Origin: Thermoanaerobaculia bacterium
GTDB lineage: Bacteria > Acidobacteriota > Thermoanaerobaculia > Multivoradales > Multivoraceae
DNA: 64,000 nt
Direction of reading: 5' to 3'
Assembly: GCA_022822365.1 (NCBI GenBank)
Contig: JAJEBV010000008.1
Span: forward strand, 1-64,000
The position numbers were made by a program, and so were the translations under genes. The first letter of the stretch is position 1. Every line of letters starts with the position of its first letter. Under the pieces are notes generated by a model. The model saw nothing but the letters and a program-made list of their open reading frames with translations. It searched no databases and was not told the DNA's origin. This document shows, one piece after another, positions 1-7,533 of this stretch.

Positions 1-1064
1 CCGAGGTCGCGGGCGGTGGCGACGACGTCGGCTTCGAGCGGGACGCTCTTCATGCGGCTGACCGCGAGTTCGAGCGGCACGGCGCGGACGGTCGGCGGAT
101 CGAGCGACACCATGACGCCGAACTCCCCCTCCTCGATCTGGCGCACGGCGGCGGCGCCGAAGCGGAGCGCGATCAGGCGGTCGTAGGGAATCGGCTGGCC
201 GCCGCGCTGGAGATGGCCCAGGGTGACGGTGCGCGTCTCCTTGCCGGTGCGTTCGTGAATCTCTGCCGCCACCCGCTCGGCGACGCCGCCGAGACGCTCA
301 CCGTCGCCAGCCCCCGTCCGCTTCGACCAGGTGAAGTCGCCGCCCACCGGGCGCGCGCCTTCCGCGGCCACCACGACCGCCCAGTGCCGCCCCCGCTTCT
401 CGCGCGCCATCAGGTGATCGCACACCTCGTCCATGTCGTAGGGAATCTCGGGGATCAGAATGACCTGGGCCGTCGCCGCCACTCCCGCGAAGAGAGCGAT
501 CCAGCCGGCGTAGCGGCCCATGAGCTCGACCACGAAGATCCGGTCGTGCGCCTCGGCGGTCGAGTGCAGCCGTTCGATCGCGGCGGTCGCGACGTCGACC
601 GCGGTGTGGAAGCCGAACGTGACGTTGGTGCCGGCCAGGTCGTTGTCGATCGTCTTCGGAACGCCGACGACAGGGATGCCGTGCCGGTGCAACTTGAGCG
701 CAAGCCGCATGGAACCGTCGCCGCCGACCGCCACGAGCGCGTCCAGACCGAGGCGATGGAAACCGGCGATCGCTTCCTCCGTGAGGTCTTCCACGACGAC
801 CGAACCGTCGTCCTGCTCGACCCGGCGCTCGAACGGATTCGCGCCGCTGCGGGTGCCGAGGATCGTACCGCCGAGGTGGGTCGTCCCGCGGACGGCGGGA
901 CGGTCGAGGATCCGGATCTGGCTGGGGTCGAAGAAGGCGCCGTAGCCGCGCAGGAGGCCGACGACCTCCCAGCCGCGGCGGATCGAGGCCAGGGTCACCG
1001 CCCGGATGACCGCGTTGAGGCCAGGCGCGTCGCCGCCGCCGGTGCTGATGCCGATCCGCTTCAT
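1..1064 (-). CDS. pfkA: 6-phosphofructokinase, ATP-type (3' end cut by window edge)
   Basis: Phosphorylates fructose 6-phosphate to fructose 1,6-bisphosphate in glycolysis, in the cytosol. The ATG at 1064 opens with MKRIGISTGGGDAPGLNAVI, the usual PFK nucleotide-loop start. About 354 residues are visible and the frame is open to the left edge, so the C-terminus is missing. GGDGS (about residues 114-118) and PKTIDND (about 136-142) are the phosphoryl-donor and catalytic loops; the second Asp of TIDND is the family's catalytic base. Gly in GGDG favours ATP over PPi, whereas Lys in PKTIDND is more typical of PPi-dependent enzymes; this Gly/Lys mix occurs in some ATP-PFKs. It lies 49 nt downstream of the symporter on the same strand and may be cotranscribed. 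Family certain, donor inferred. Confidence 0.95.
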   Translation of the reverse strand, partial: MKRIGISTGGGDAPGLNAVIRAVTLASIRRGWEVVGLLRGYGAFFDPSQIRILDRPAVRGTTHLGGTILGTRSGANPFERRVEQDDGSVVVEDLTEEAIAGFHRLGLDALVAVGGDGSMRLALKLHRHGIPVVGVPKTIDNDLAGTNVTFGFHTAVDVATAAIERLHSTAEAHDRIFVVELMGRYAGWIALFAGVAATAQVILIPEIPYDMDEVCDHLMAREKRGRHWAVVVAAEGARPVGGDFTWSKRTGAGDGERLGGVAERVAAEIHERTGKETRTVTLGHLQRGGQPIPYDRLIALRFGAAAVRQIEEGEFGVMVSLDPPTVRAVPLELAVSRMKSVPLEADVVATARDL

Positions 1065-1113
1065 CGGACTGCGGAGAATCGCACAGTCGCGCGGCTATCG
1101 TCTACCGCCCGAG

Positions 1114-2625
1114 CTACTCTCCGCCGTAGACGAAGCGCTCGACTTCTCCGTGGACCCGGTTCACCGTCTCTCGGGATGGGCCGGGCGTGAAGGCGGAAAC
1201 GGCCACCGCCAGGAGCGTGTTCACCAACAGCCCCCAGAGCCCGCCGTGCATCCCCAGAGGATGGGCTCCCCAGGGCAGCGCGAACCCCAGGTTGAGCGGC
1301 AGCGTCAGGGCCAGGGTCAGGAGACCCGCGCCGAGACCCGCGAGGACCCCGGCGCGGCTCAGCGAGCGGCGGCCGGGAAAGCAGACCCCGACGATCGCCG
1401 GCATGAGCTGCAGCGCTCCGGCGCCGGACAACGTGACGATCGCCACCAGCAGGTCGCTCTCCGTGATCGAGAGCGCGAAGGCGACCCCCAGGAGCACGAA
1501 GACGATCGCGCGGCCGACGAACACGTAGTGCGCCTGACTCTTTCCCCGTGCGACGTAGCGCTGATACACGTCGCGAGTGAGCACGGTCATGTTCGCGTGG
1601 AGGATGGAGTCGAGCGTGGACATGGCGGCGGCCGCGGCGCCGGCGAGGATGATCCCGGTGAGCCACGCCGGCGCGTACTGGAAGAGAAGCTCCGGGAAAA
1701 CGCGGTCCGCGCTCTCGAGCTCCGGCATGACGAGCGCTCCGCCCAACCCGACCAGGGCGGCCGGGATGTACAGGGTCATCAGGTAGATCGGCGTCGTGGC
1801 GCCCAGCAGCTTGAGCGTCCTGCCGTCGACCGCCGTGTAGTAGCGGATCATCATGTGGGGCTGGAAGATGATCCCGAACGACAGGGTAAGCACCATGCCG
1901 ACCCACATGCCGGGCGTGAAGAACCCCTCGGGCCCGGGCAGGGTCAGCATGTCCGGCCGCTCGCTCGTCACCCGCTGCCAGAGCTCGACCGGGCCGCCGA
2001 AGAGTTCGAACGAGAGGACGAGCGCGCCGGCCCAGATGGCGACGTACATCCAGGCGCCCTGGAACACGTCCGTCCAGTAGACCGCGCGCAGGCCGCCGAC
2101 CATCAGGTGGACGACGGCGACCGTCAGCATGATCAGCACGCCGATCTCGAACGGGACGCGGCCGTCGGTCGCCACGTCCATGATGTAGCCGAGAGCGAGC
2201 GCCTGGACCTGGATGTAGAGGATCGTGAAGAGGACGGAGACGAGCGCGACCGCGACGCGCACCGCCTCGGACTCGTAGAAGTCGGCGAGCAGGTCGGCCG
2301 GCGTGATGTAGCCGAACGCCTTGCCCAGCGCCCAGATGCGCGTCCCGATGACGTAGGTGGCGGCCCCGACCAGGAGGGTCCAGGCGCCGGCCGACCAGAA
2401 GCCGATGCCGTGGGTGAAGAAGAAGCCGCCGGAACCGAGAAAGGCGAAGGCCGAGTGGTAGGTGGCGACGACGGTCAAGTAGAGGACGATGAAGCCGGTG
2501 CGCCGCCCGCAGAGGAGGAAGTCCTCCATGTCGACCGTCATGTGACGGTTCGCGACGACGGCGACGCCCAACGTGATCAGCAGGTAGACGCTGATCAGAC
2601 TCGTCGCGACGACCCAGGTTTCCAC
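1114..2625 (-). CDS. Sodium:solute symporter family transporter
   Basis: Predicted sodium-coupled secondary transporter in the inner membrane; substrate unknown. The 503-residue protein is almost entirely hydrophobic, with about 13 membrane segments as is usual for the SSS family. It opens with an export-side helix, followed by a GRR-containing loop and a Gly/Phe-rich second helix typical of SSS TM1-TM2, and ends in a short charged cytoplasmic tail. The start is GTG at 2625, preceded by a GAGGA ribosome-binding site about 7 nt upstream. A small two-helix DUF3311-like protein is encoded 44 nt upstream; such pairs are common for this branch of the family. Codirectional with the metallo-beta-lactamase-fold gene upstream and phosphofructokinase downstream, so an operon is plausible. 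Confidence 0.92.
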   Translation of the reverse strand: METWVVATSLISVYLLITLGVAVVANRHMTVDMEDFLLCGRRTGFIVLYLTVVATYHSAFAFLGSGGFFFTHGIGFWSAGAWTLLVGAATYVIGTRIWALGKAFGYITPADLLADFYESEAVRVAVALVSVLFTILYIQVQALALGYIMDVATDGRVPFEIGVLIMLTVAVVHLMVGGLRAVYWTDVFQGAWMYVAIWAGALVLSFELFGGPVELWQRVTSERPDMLTLPGPEGFFTPGMWVGMVLTLSFGIIFQPHMMIRYYTAVDGRTLKLLGATTPIYLMTLYIPAALVGLGGALVMPELESADRVFPELLFQYAPAWLTGIILAGAAAAAMSTLDSILHANMTVLTRDVYQRYVARGKSQAHYVFVGRAIVFVLLGVAFALSITESDLLVAIVTLSGAGALQLMPAIVGVCFPGRRSLSRAGVLAGLGAGLLTLALTLPLNLGFALPWGAHPLGMHGGLWGLLVNTLLAVAVSAFTPGPSRETVNRVHGEVERFVYGGE

Positions 2626-2669
2626 TGACGGTCCTCAGGCGCGAGAGAAGACGGACGAAAGAAACCGCG

Positions 2670-2894
2670 TCACACGCCGCGGCGGTAGGCCCAGATCAGC
2701 ACCGCGATCAGGACGACGTAGACGGCGAACAGGGCCAGGTAGAGGAACGGAACGCCGAGGGCGCTCGGCTCGATCCGGTTCAGCAGCGTGTGCGTCACCG
2801 GCGGCACCGCCAGCAGGAAGACCGCCGCGAAGGCGACCGTGGCGATCCAGCCGTCGCGGGTGCGCGGCAGGAAGCGGGAGGGGCGGCGGGTCAG
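2670..2894 (-). CDS. Small two-helix membrane protein, DUF3311-like, symporter partner
   Basis: A 74-residue protein with a basic N-terminus (TRRPSRFLPRTRDGW), a membrane helix, a short loop containing a conserved-looking P-x-L-Y-L stretch, and a second helix ending in WAYRRGV. Size, topology and position directly before an SSS transporter match DUF3311 proteins, thought to assist the symporter. No ATG, GTG or TTG is available before the first helix in this frame. The best start is CTG at 2894, whose last two bases begin the TGA stop of the upstream gene (CTGA). Translation would then be coupled to the upstream hydrolase. Family assignment comes from topology and context and is moderately sure; the start codon is inferred. 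Confidence 0.7.
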   Translation of the reverse strand: MTRRPSRFLPRTRDGWIATVAFAAVFLLAVPPVTHTLLNRIEPSALGVPFLYLALFAVYVVLIAVLIWAYRRGV

Positions 2895-3916
2895 TCCGGG
2901 TTCTCCATGCGGTGGTACATCCGCCGCACCTCCACCTCGGAGGGCTGCCGCTGCGGAAACGCCGTGGCGGACAGGTCGAGCGCGCCGGACACCTCCTCGG
3001 CCGGCACGCCCGCCGCATGCTTCTCCGCCGTCCGCTCCCAGAGGACGTTGTAGTACTCCTGCGACTTCTCAATCGCACTCAGGTCGGTCAACGGCGGGCC
3101 GTGCCCGGGAACCACGATGTCGAAGTCCAGGGCCTTCAGGTTCTCCAGCGTCTCGGCCCACTCGTCGACGTAGCCGTCGCCCATGAAAGACGGTCCGCCG
3201 AACAGGATGTCGCCGGTGAAGACCAGCTTGTCCTGCGGGAAGTAGACGACGACATCGCCGCCGCTGTGGGCGCGGCCGACGAAGACGATCTGAATCTCCC
3301 GGCTGCCGCGGAACAAGGTCATCTTCTCGTTCATCGTCACGTCCGGCGGCAACGGGTCGATCTCGTCGAAGTCCGCGGCGTGAGCGGCGAACATCGAGCG
3401 GAAGGCCTCGAGCCGCGCGCGCTCCTCCTCGTCCTCGGCCGCTTCGATCTCCCCGGCGAGCCGTTCCAGCGTCGCCGCGTTGCCCGTGGTGCCCTGGACG
3501 TAGGTCGGCTCCTCCAGCGGCGCCGTCGCCATCTTCATTCGCGTGAACTCGTGGCCGATGATCGGGATGTCCGCGAACTCCTGGTTGCCGTGGGCGTGAT
3601 CCCAGTGGAAATGGGAGTTGATCAGCGCCGTTACCGGCTTGTCGGTGATCGCCGGAATCGAGGCGATCAGGTCGCGGGCCTTGGACGGCGTCACGTGGGA
3701 ATCCACGAGAATCACGTCCTCTTCGTTGACGATCACGAGCGCGTTGCTGTTGAACACCTGCGCCGTGGTCTGGGTCAGCCAGATGCCGTTCCGGACCTCC
3801 ATGAAGCGGTGGGTATCGGTCGTCGTGGTCCAGTCCTGGGCCGACAGCGAACCCGCCGCACACACGGCGGCCGCGGCAACCGCGGTACGAATCGTCAGTC
3901 GAAGAGCGTGTCTCAT
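2891..3916 (-). CDS. Secreted metallo-beta-lactamase-fold hydrolase
   Basis: Zinc-dependent hydrolase of the MBL superfamily, predicted periplasmic; substrate unknown. The 341-residue product starts at ATG 3916 after an AGGGAGG ribosome-binding site. A signal peptide covers about residues 1-27 (cleavage near SLSA-QD). The zinc motif HFHWDH gives H102, H104, D106 and H107; later ligands are H in GRAHSGGD, D in FTGD and H in VVPGHGP, so both metal sites look complete. A long open frame continues upstream on this strand, but the ribosome-binding site and signal peptide fix the start here. The stop overlaps the CTG start of the DUF3311-like gene by 3 nt. Divergent from the S10 peptidase, 69 bp apart. 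Not assignable to a true beta-lactamase from sequence alone. Confidence 0.93.
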   Translation of the reverse strand: MRHALRLTIRTAVAAAAVCAAGSLSAQDWTTTTDTHRFMEVRNGIWLTQTTAQVFNSNALVIVNEEDVILVDSHVTPSKARDLIASIPAITDKPVTALINSHFHWDHAHGNQEFADIPIIGHEFTRMKMATAPLEEPTYVQGTTGNAATLERLAGEIEAAEDEEERARLEAFRSMFAAHAADFDEIDPLPPDVTMNEKMTLFRGSREIQIVFVGRAHSGGDVVVYFPQDKLVFTGDILFGGPSFMGDGYVDEWAETLENLKALDFDIVVPGHGPPLTDLSAIEKSQEYYNVLWERTAEKHAAGVPAEEVSGALDLSATAFPQRQPSEVEVRRMYHRMENPD

Positions 3917-3973
3917 GGAACCTCCCTCTCGCGGTCCGCCGACTACCGGCGACGTCTGCCGTAGCTTGCTGTC

Positions 3974-3985
3974 TACAATAGCGCG
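3974..3985 (+). promoter_or_regulatory. Putative -10 element, leaderless start of S10 peptidase
   Basis: TACAAT at 3974-3979 is followed by six bases and then the ATG at 3986. A -10 box at this distance would place the transcription start on or beside the A of the start codon. No convincing -35 box was seen and no ribosome-binding site fits in the spacer. Confidence 0.4.
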
Positions 3986-5560
3986 ATGAACTTCTCCCTC
4001 CGCCCCTTGCTCGCCGCGGCCGGACCGGCCCTCGCCCTCATCTGCGTCGCCGCCCTGACCGCGACGGCCCCGGCCCGCGCGGAGGAAGGCGACGGCGCGT
4101 CGCAGGCCGCCAAGCCGTCCGCTCCGCCCGGACGCTGGGAAACCAGCCGCTCGATCGAAGTCGGCGGCGAGACAGTCGAGTACGACGCCGTCGTCACCGG
4201 TCTCCAGCTCGACAACGACGACGGCGCCCCGGCCGCGCAACTCTGGTACACGGCGTACTTCCGGACGAACGGCGCGGCGCCCCAGGAGCGTCCCCTGGTC
4301 TTCTCCTACAACGGGGGTCCCGGCTCCGCGTCGTTCTGGCTGCACATGGGAATCATGGGGCCGCGACGCGTCGTGACCCCCGACGTCGGCCCGCAGGGAG
4401 CGCCGCCCTACCCGCTCGAGGACAACGCCTGGACGATCCTCGACATCGCCGACATCGTCATGGTCGATCCGATCGGCACCGGCTTCAGTCACACCCTGGG
4501 CGAGACGCCGGGCTCCGACTACTGGGGCATCGACGAGGACGCGAAGTCGCTGGCCCAGTTCATCCGGCGCTTCCTCAGCGTGCACGACCGCTGGAACTCG
4601 CCCCGCTACCTGCTCGGCGAGAGCTACGGCACGACCCGATCGGCAGTGCTCGCCAGCCACCTGCAGCGGGCGAACATCGACCTGAACGGCATCGTCCTCG
4701 TCTCCTCGATCCTGCAGTTCAACACGATCCAGTTCGCGCCCGGCGACGATCTCCCCTACATCGTCAACCTGCCGTCCTACACCGTGGCCGCCCGCTACCT
4801 GGACGCGCTGCCGGAGAAGACCCCGGCGGATCTCGAGACACTGATGGCCGAGGTCGAGGAATGGGCGCTCACCGAGTACGCCACCGCGCTGCTTCGAGGC
4901 AGCACGCTCGACGCGGACACCCGCGCCCGCGTGATCGACCGGCTGCACCGCTACACCGGGCTCTCGCGCGACTTCATCGACAAGTCGGACCTGCGGGTGA
5001 GCGCCCCGGCCTTCGAAGCCGAGCTGCTGCGCGACGAAGGCAAGATCGTCGGCCGCCTGGACGCGCGCTTCACCGGACCGGCCGGGGACACGCTGGGGGC
5101 CCGGCCTTCCCACGATCCGCAGTCCACGGCGATCAGCTCGGCCTACACCTCGGCCTTCAACAGCTACCTGCGCAGCGAGCTCGGCTACGACGGCGACCGC
5201 GAGTACATTCCGAGCGGCGCCGTCCGCGACTGGAACTGGGGGCGGGTGAACGCGGGCCGCTTCTCGCGCGGCGACGGTACCCCGAACGTCGCCCCCGACC
5301 TGGCCGCCGCCATGCGCCGGAATCCGGCGCTCGAAGTGCTCCTGATCAACGGCCTGTACGACCTGGCCACGCCCTACTTCGCGGCCGTCTGGACGATGGA
5401 CCACATGGGCCTGCCGCCGGAACTCCGGGCCAACATCCACCGCGAGGACTTCGCCGCCGGGCACATGATGTACGTGGAGCAGTCCCTGCTGCCGCAGTGG
5501 AAGGAGACGCTCGACGCCTTCATCCTGCGAACATCGGGCGCCGGGCGAGACGCCGACTAG
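3986..5560 (+). CDS. Peptidase S10 family serine carboxypeptidase
   Basis: Secreted serine carboxypeptidase removing C-terminal residues from peptides. The 524-residue protein has a cleavable signal peptide (about 1-32, ending ARAEE). Family signatures are present: NGGPGSASF (oxyanion region), GESYG with catalytic Ser213, Asp in GLYDLATPY, and His in AAGHMMY near the C-terminus. Length fits bacterial S10 enzymes. The first gene of a plus-strand run, it is divergent from the metallo-beta-lactamase-fold gene with only 69 bp between starts. Its promoter appears to sit 6 nt before the ATG. The stop is followed at once by a palindromic repeat at 5561. Family certain; specificity unknown. Confidence 0.95.
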   Translation: MNFSLRPLLAAAGPALALICVAALTATAPARAEEGDGASQAAKPSAPPGRWETSRSIEVGGETVEYDAVVTGLQLDNDDGAPAAQLWYTAYFRTNGAAPQERPLVFSYNGGPGSASFWLHMGIMGPRRVVTPDVGPQGAPPYPLEDNAWTILDIADIVMVDPIGTGFSHTLGETPGSDYWGIDEDAKSLAQFIRRFLSVHDRWNSPRYLLGESYGTTRSAVLASHLQRANIDLNGIVLVSSILQFNTIQFAPGDDLPYIVNLPSYTVAARYLDALPEKTPADLETLMAEVEEWALTEYATALLRGSTLDADTRARVIDRLHRYTGLSRDFIDKSDLRVSAPAFEAELLRDEGKIVGRLDARFTGPAGDTLGARPSHDPQSTAISSAYTSAFNSYLRSELGYDGDREYIPSGAVRDWNWGRVNAGRFSRGDGTPNVAPDLAAAMRRNPALEVLLINGLYDLATPYFAAVWTMDHMGLPPELRANIHREDFAAGHMMYVEQSLLPQWKETLDAFILRTSGAGRDAD

Positions 5561-5631
5561 CTGGGTGCGCGGGTCTTCTGACCCGCCGCCGCCGAAGGCG
5601 ACCTACAGTACGCGCCGGCCGCCAGGCCGGC
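5561..5631. repeat. Intergenic palindromic repeat, partial copy of the 8948 element
   Basis: Bases 5561-5586 match the left arm of the inverted-repeat element at 8948-8973 in all 26 positions. The right arm is absent. Instead a perfect 7-bp hairpin (GCCGGCC, 4-nt loop, GGCCGGC) lies at 5614-5631, resembling the GCCGGCC hairpins at 39189 and 54277. It begins directly after the stop codon of the S10 peptidase gene and could act as a transcription end or mRNA stabiliser. Confidence 0.7.
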
Positions 5632-5697
5632 TCCGCTCTGCTGATACAGTGTTACAAGTTCGTCTTGGACCGGGGTCCCCGGCCCACGCCATCCGCC

Positions 5698-7533
5698 ATG
5701 AAGCTCGATCCCAGAACGATCCTGCTGCTCTTCTGCGCCGCAGGCTTCGCACAGTCCGCTGGGGCTGCGCCGCCTGAAGCGGCCGAAACGCACCAGACGG
5801 CGCCCCTGGCGCTCACGCCGACCGAGTACAACAACACGGTCGCCGATCTGCTCGGCTTCCCCAGAGACGGGGAGCGATGGCCGAAACGGGCCCCCGTCGC
5901 CGACCGGATCAGCCCGCGGCGCACCGCCAGCAAGGGCGTGTTCTCGCCGCCACCGCCGCCCGACCCGTGGCCGTGGCCTTTCCCGGCCGAGCCCGGCGCC
6001 GACGGCTTCGAGGGCATCGCGCAGGGCCAGAGTCCGTCCTCCTACCAGGTCGAGGAACTCCACCTCGCCGGGATGCACTTCGGCTCCTACGCCCTGCTCT
6101 CGCCGACGTTCTTCAACTGCCCGGGGTGGTCCGACCTCCCCGCCGCCGAGCGCGAGGCCTGCGCCGCGACGAGCATCCTCCGCTTCGCCGAGCGGGCGTA
6201 TCGCCGGCCGCTGCGCGACGGAGAGCGAACCCGGATCGAAGCGTTCTGGCAGGCGCAGCTCGCCGCTGAACCGATCGACGAGGCGGTGGCGCTCGCTGTC
6301 GCCGGCATCCTGCAGGCACCCGCCTTCCACTTCAAGCTGGCGCCCGGCGCGCACAACGCCGATGAGCTGGACCCCTGGCAGCTCGCCACGCGGCTCTCCT
6401 ACTTCCTCTGGGACTCCATGCCGGACGAAGAGCTGTTCCGGGCGGCCGGCGCCGGCGAACTCGAGACCGCGGAAGGCGTCGAGCGGCAGGCCCGGCGCCT
6501 GCTCGACGACCCGAAGGCCCGGCCCGCCGTCGTCCACTTCCACCACCAGTGGCTCGGTACCGAGCAGGTTCTCCTGATCGCGCCCGCGCGCCGCGCCTTC
6601 GGCCCGCGGTTCGGCCTCCGTCCTCACCTGAGGACCGCGCGCGACGACGACACGAAATGGCCGGCGATCCTGGGACCGATCCGGCACTCAATGAAGCTCG
6701 AGACCGAGCTGTTCGTCGAGGAGGCGATCTTCGATCGCGAGGGCACGTTCACGGAGCTCATGACCGGCAACCACGGCTACATGTCGCGAAACACCGCGCC
6801 GATCTACGGCGCGGCAGCGACCCCGGACGAAGGGCGCGCCGCGGTCACCCGGCAGATCGAGTACGTCACCGCCTCGGTCGGACGCAAGAAGCCGCTCAGG
6901 CTCGATCCAGTCGTGCTGGACCCGGTGCAGCGGGCCGGCGTGCTGACCCTGCCGTCGGTGCTGGCGATCGGCGCCTACGCGGTGCAACCCGGCCCGATAC
7001 CCCGCGGCGTCCGCATCCTGGAGCGCATCGCCTGCATGGAGATGGGCGATCCGATCGAAGGCGTCGAGAGCGCGCTGCCGCCCGACGCGCTCGGCGTCGA
7101 GAGCACGAATCGCGAGCGGACCGCCGCCGCCACCAAACCCGGCGAATGCAACTCGTGCCACCGCCGGATCAACCCGGCCGGTTTCGCGTTCGAGCACTAT
7201 GACGCGATGGGCGCCTGGCGAGCCGAGGACAACGGACAGCCGGTCGACGCGAGCGGCTCGCTCCGGCTCCCCGGCGCCGAGGAACTCAACTTCACCGACG
7301 GCGTCGAGTTCGCGCACGAGCTGGCCGCGAGCCGCCGGGTGCGGGACTGCTACGCTCTGCACTGGACGCGCTACGCGCTCGGCAGCCGGCTGGACCGCAA
7401 CGCTTCCGGGCTCGAAGCGATCCGGGAGCGTTTCCGCGAGAACGACTCGGTCAGGGAACTCCTCGTCAACATCGCGACCAGCGACCTGTTCCGCACACCC
7501 GGACCGGGGCTAGGCTTGGGAGCCGACGGATGA
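5698..7533 (+). CDS. DUF1587/DUF1595/DUF1592/DUF1588/DUF1585 protein, DUF1552 partner
   Basis: Multidomain protein of the Planctomycetes/Acidobacteria/Myxococcota family with no established reaction. The 611-residue product has a signal peptide (about 1-24). In order: DUF1587 (about 38-55, LTPTEYNNTVADLLG), DUF1595 (about 160-215, FAERAYRRPLRDGE), DUF1592 (about 226-350, YFLWDSMPDEELF), DUF1588 (about 435-530) and DUF1585 at the C-terminus. DUF1588 contains CNSCH at about residue 484, a CxxCH that could bind haem. Many relatives also carry an N-terminal cytochrome-c-like CxxCH domain; none is seen here, and a Pro/Trp-rich linker at about 83-95 lies in that region. ATGA overlap with the downstream DUF1552 gene indicates translational coupling. 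Family certain, function unknown. Confidence 0.93.
   Translation: MKLDPRTILLLFCAAGFAQSAGAAPPEAAETHQTAPLALTPTEYNNTVADLLGFPRDGERWPKRAPVADRISPRRTASKGVFSPPPPPDPWPWPFPAEPGADGFEGIAQGQSPSSYQVEELHLAGMHFGSYALLSPTFFNCPGWSDLPAAEREACAATSILRFAERAYRRPLRDGERTRIEAFWQAQLAAEPIDEAVALAVAGILQAPAFHFKLAPGAHNADELDPWQLATRLSYFLWDSMPDEELFRAAGAGELETAEGVERQARRLLDDPKARPAVVHFHHQWLGTEQVLLIAPARRAFGPRFGLRPHLRTARDDDTKWPAILGPIRHSMKLETELFVEEAIFDREGTFTELMTGNHGYMSRNTAPIYGAAATPDEGRAAVTRQIEYVTASVGRKKPLRLDPVVLDPVQRAGVLTLPSVLAIGAYAVQPGPIPRGVRILERIACMEMGDPIEGVESALPPDALGVESTNRERTAAATKPGECNSCHRRINPAGFAFEHYDAMGAWRAEDNGQPVDASGSLRLPGAEELNFTDGVEFAHELAASRRVRDCYALHWTRYALGSRLDRNASGLEAIRERFRENDSVRELLVNIATSDLFRTPGPGLGLGADG

Noticed and set aside
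1006..2628. Long plus-strand open frame of 540 codons opposite the symporter
   Set aside because: Its composition is Arg/Asp/Glu/Gly-rich with no family motif, typical of the antisense of a hydrophobic protein in GC-rich DNA; the minus strand encodes a clear SSS transporter.
2891..5464. 857-codon minus-strand frame including the metallo-beta-lactamase-fold protein
   Set aside because: The upstream half is antisense to the S10 peptidase; ribosome-binding site and signal peptide place the start at 3916.
5565..5777. Short ORF starting in the palindromic repeat
   Set aside because: Its codons come from the repeat, and a related frame begins at the 8948 copy; it has no protein features.
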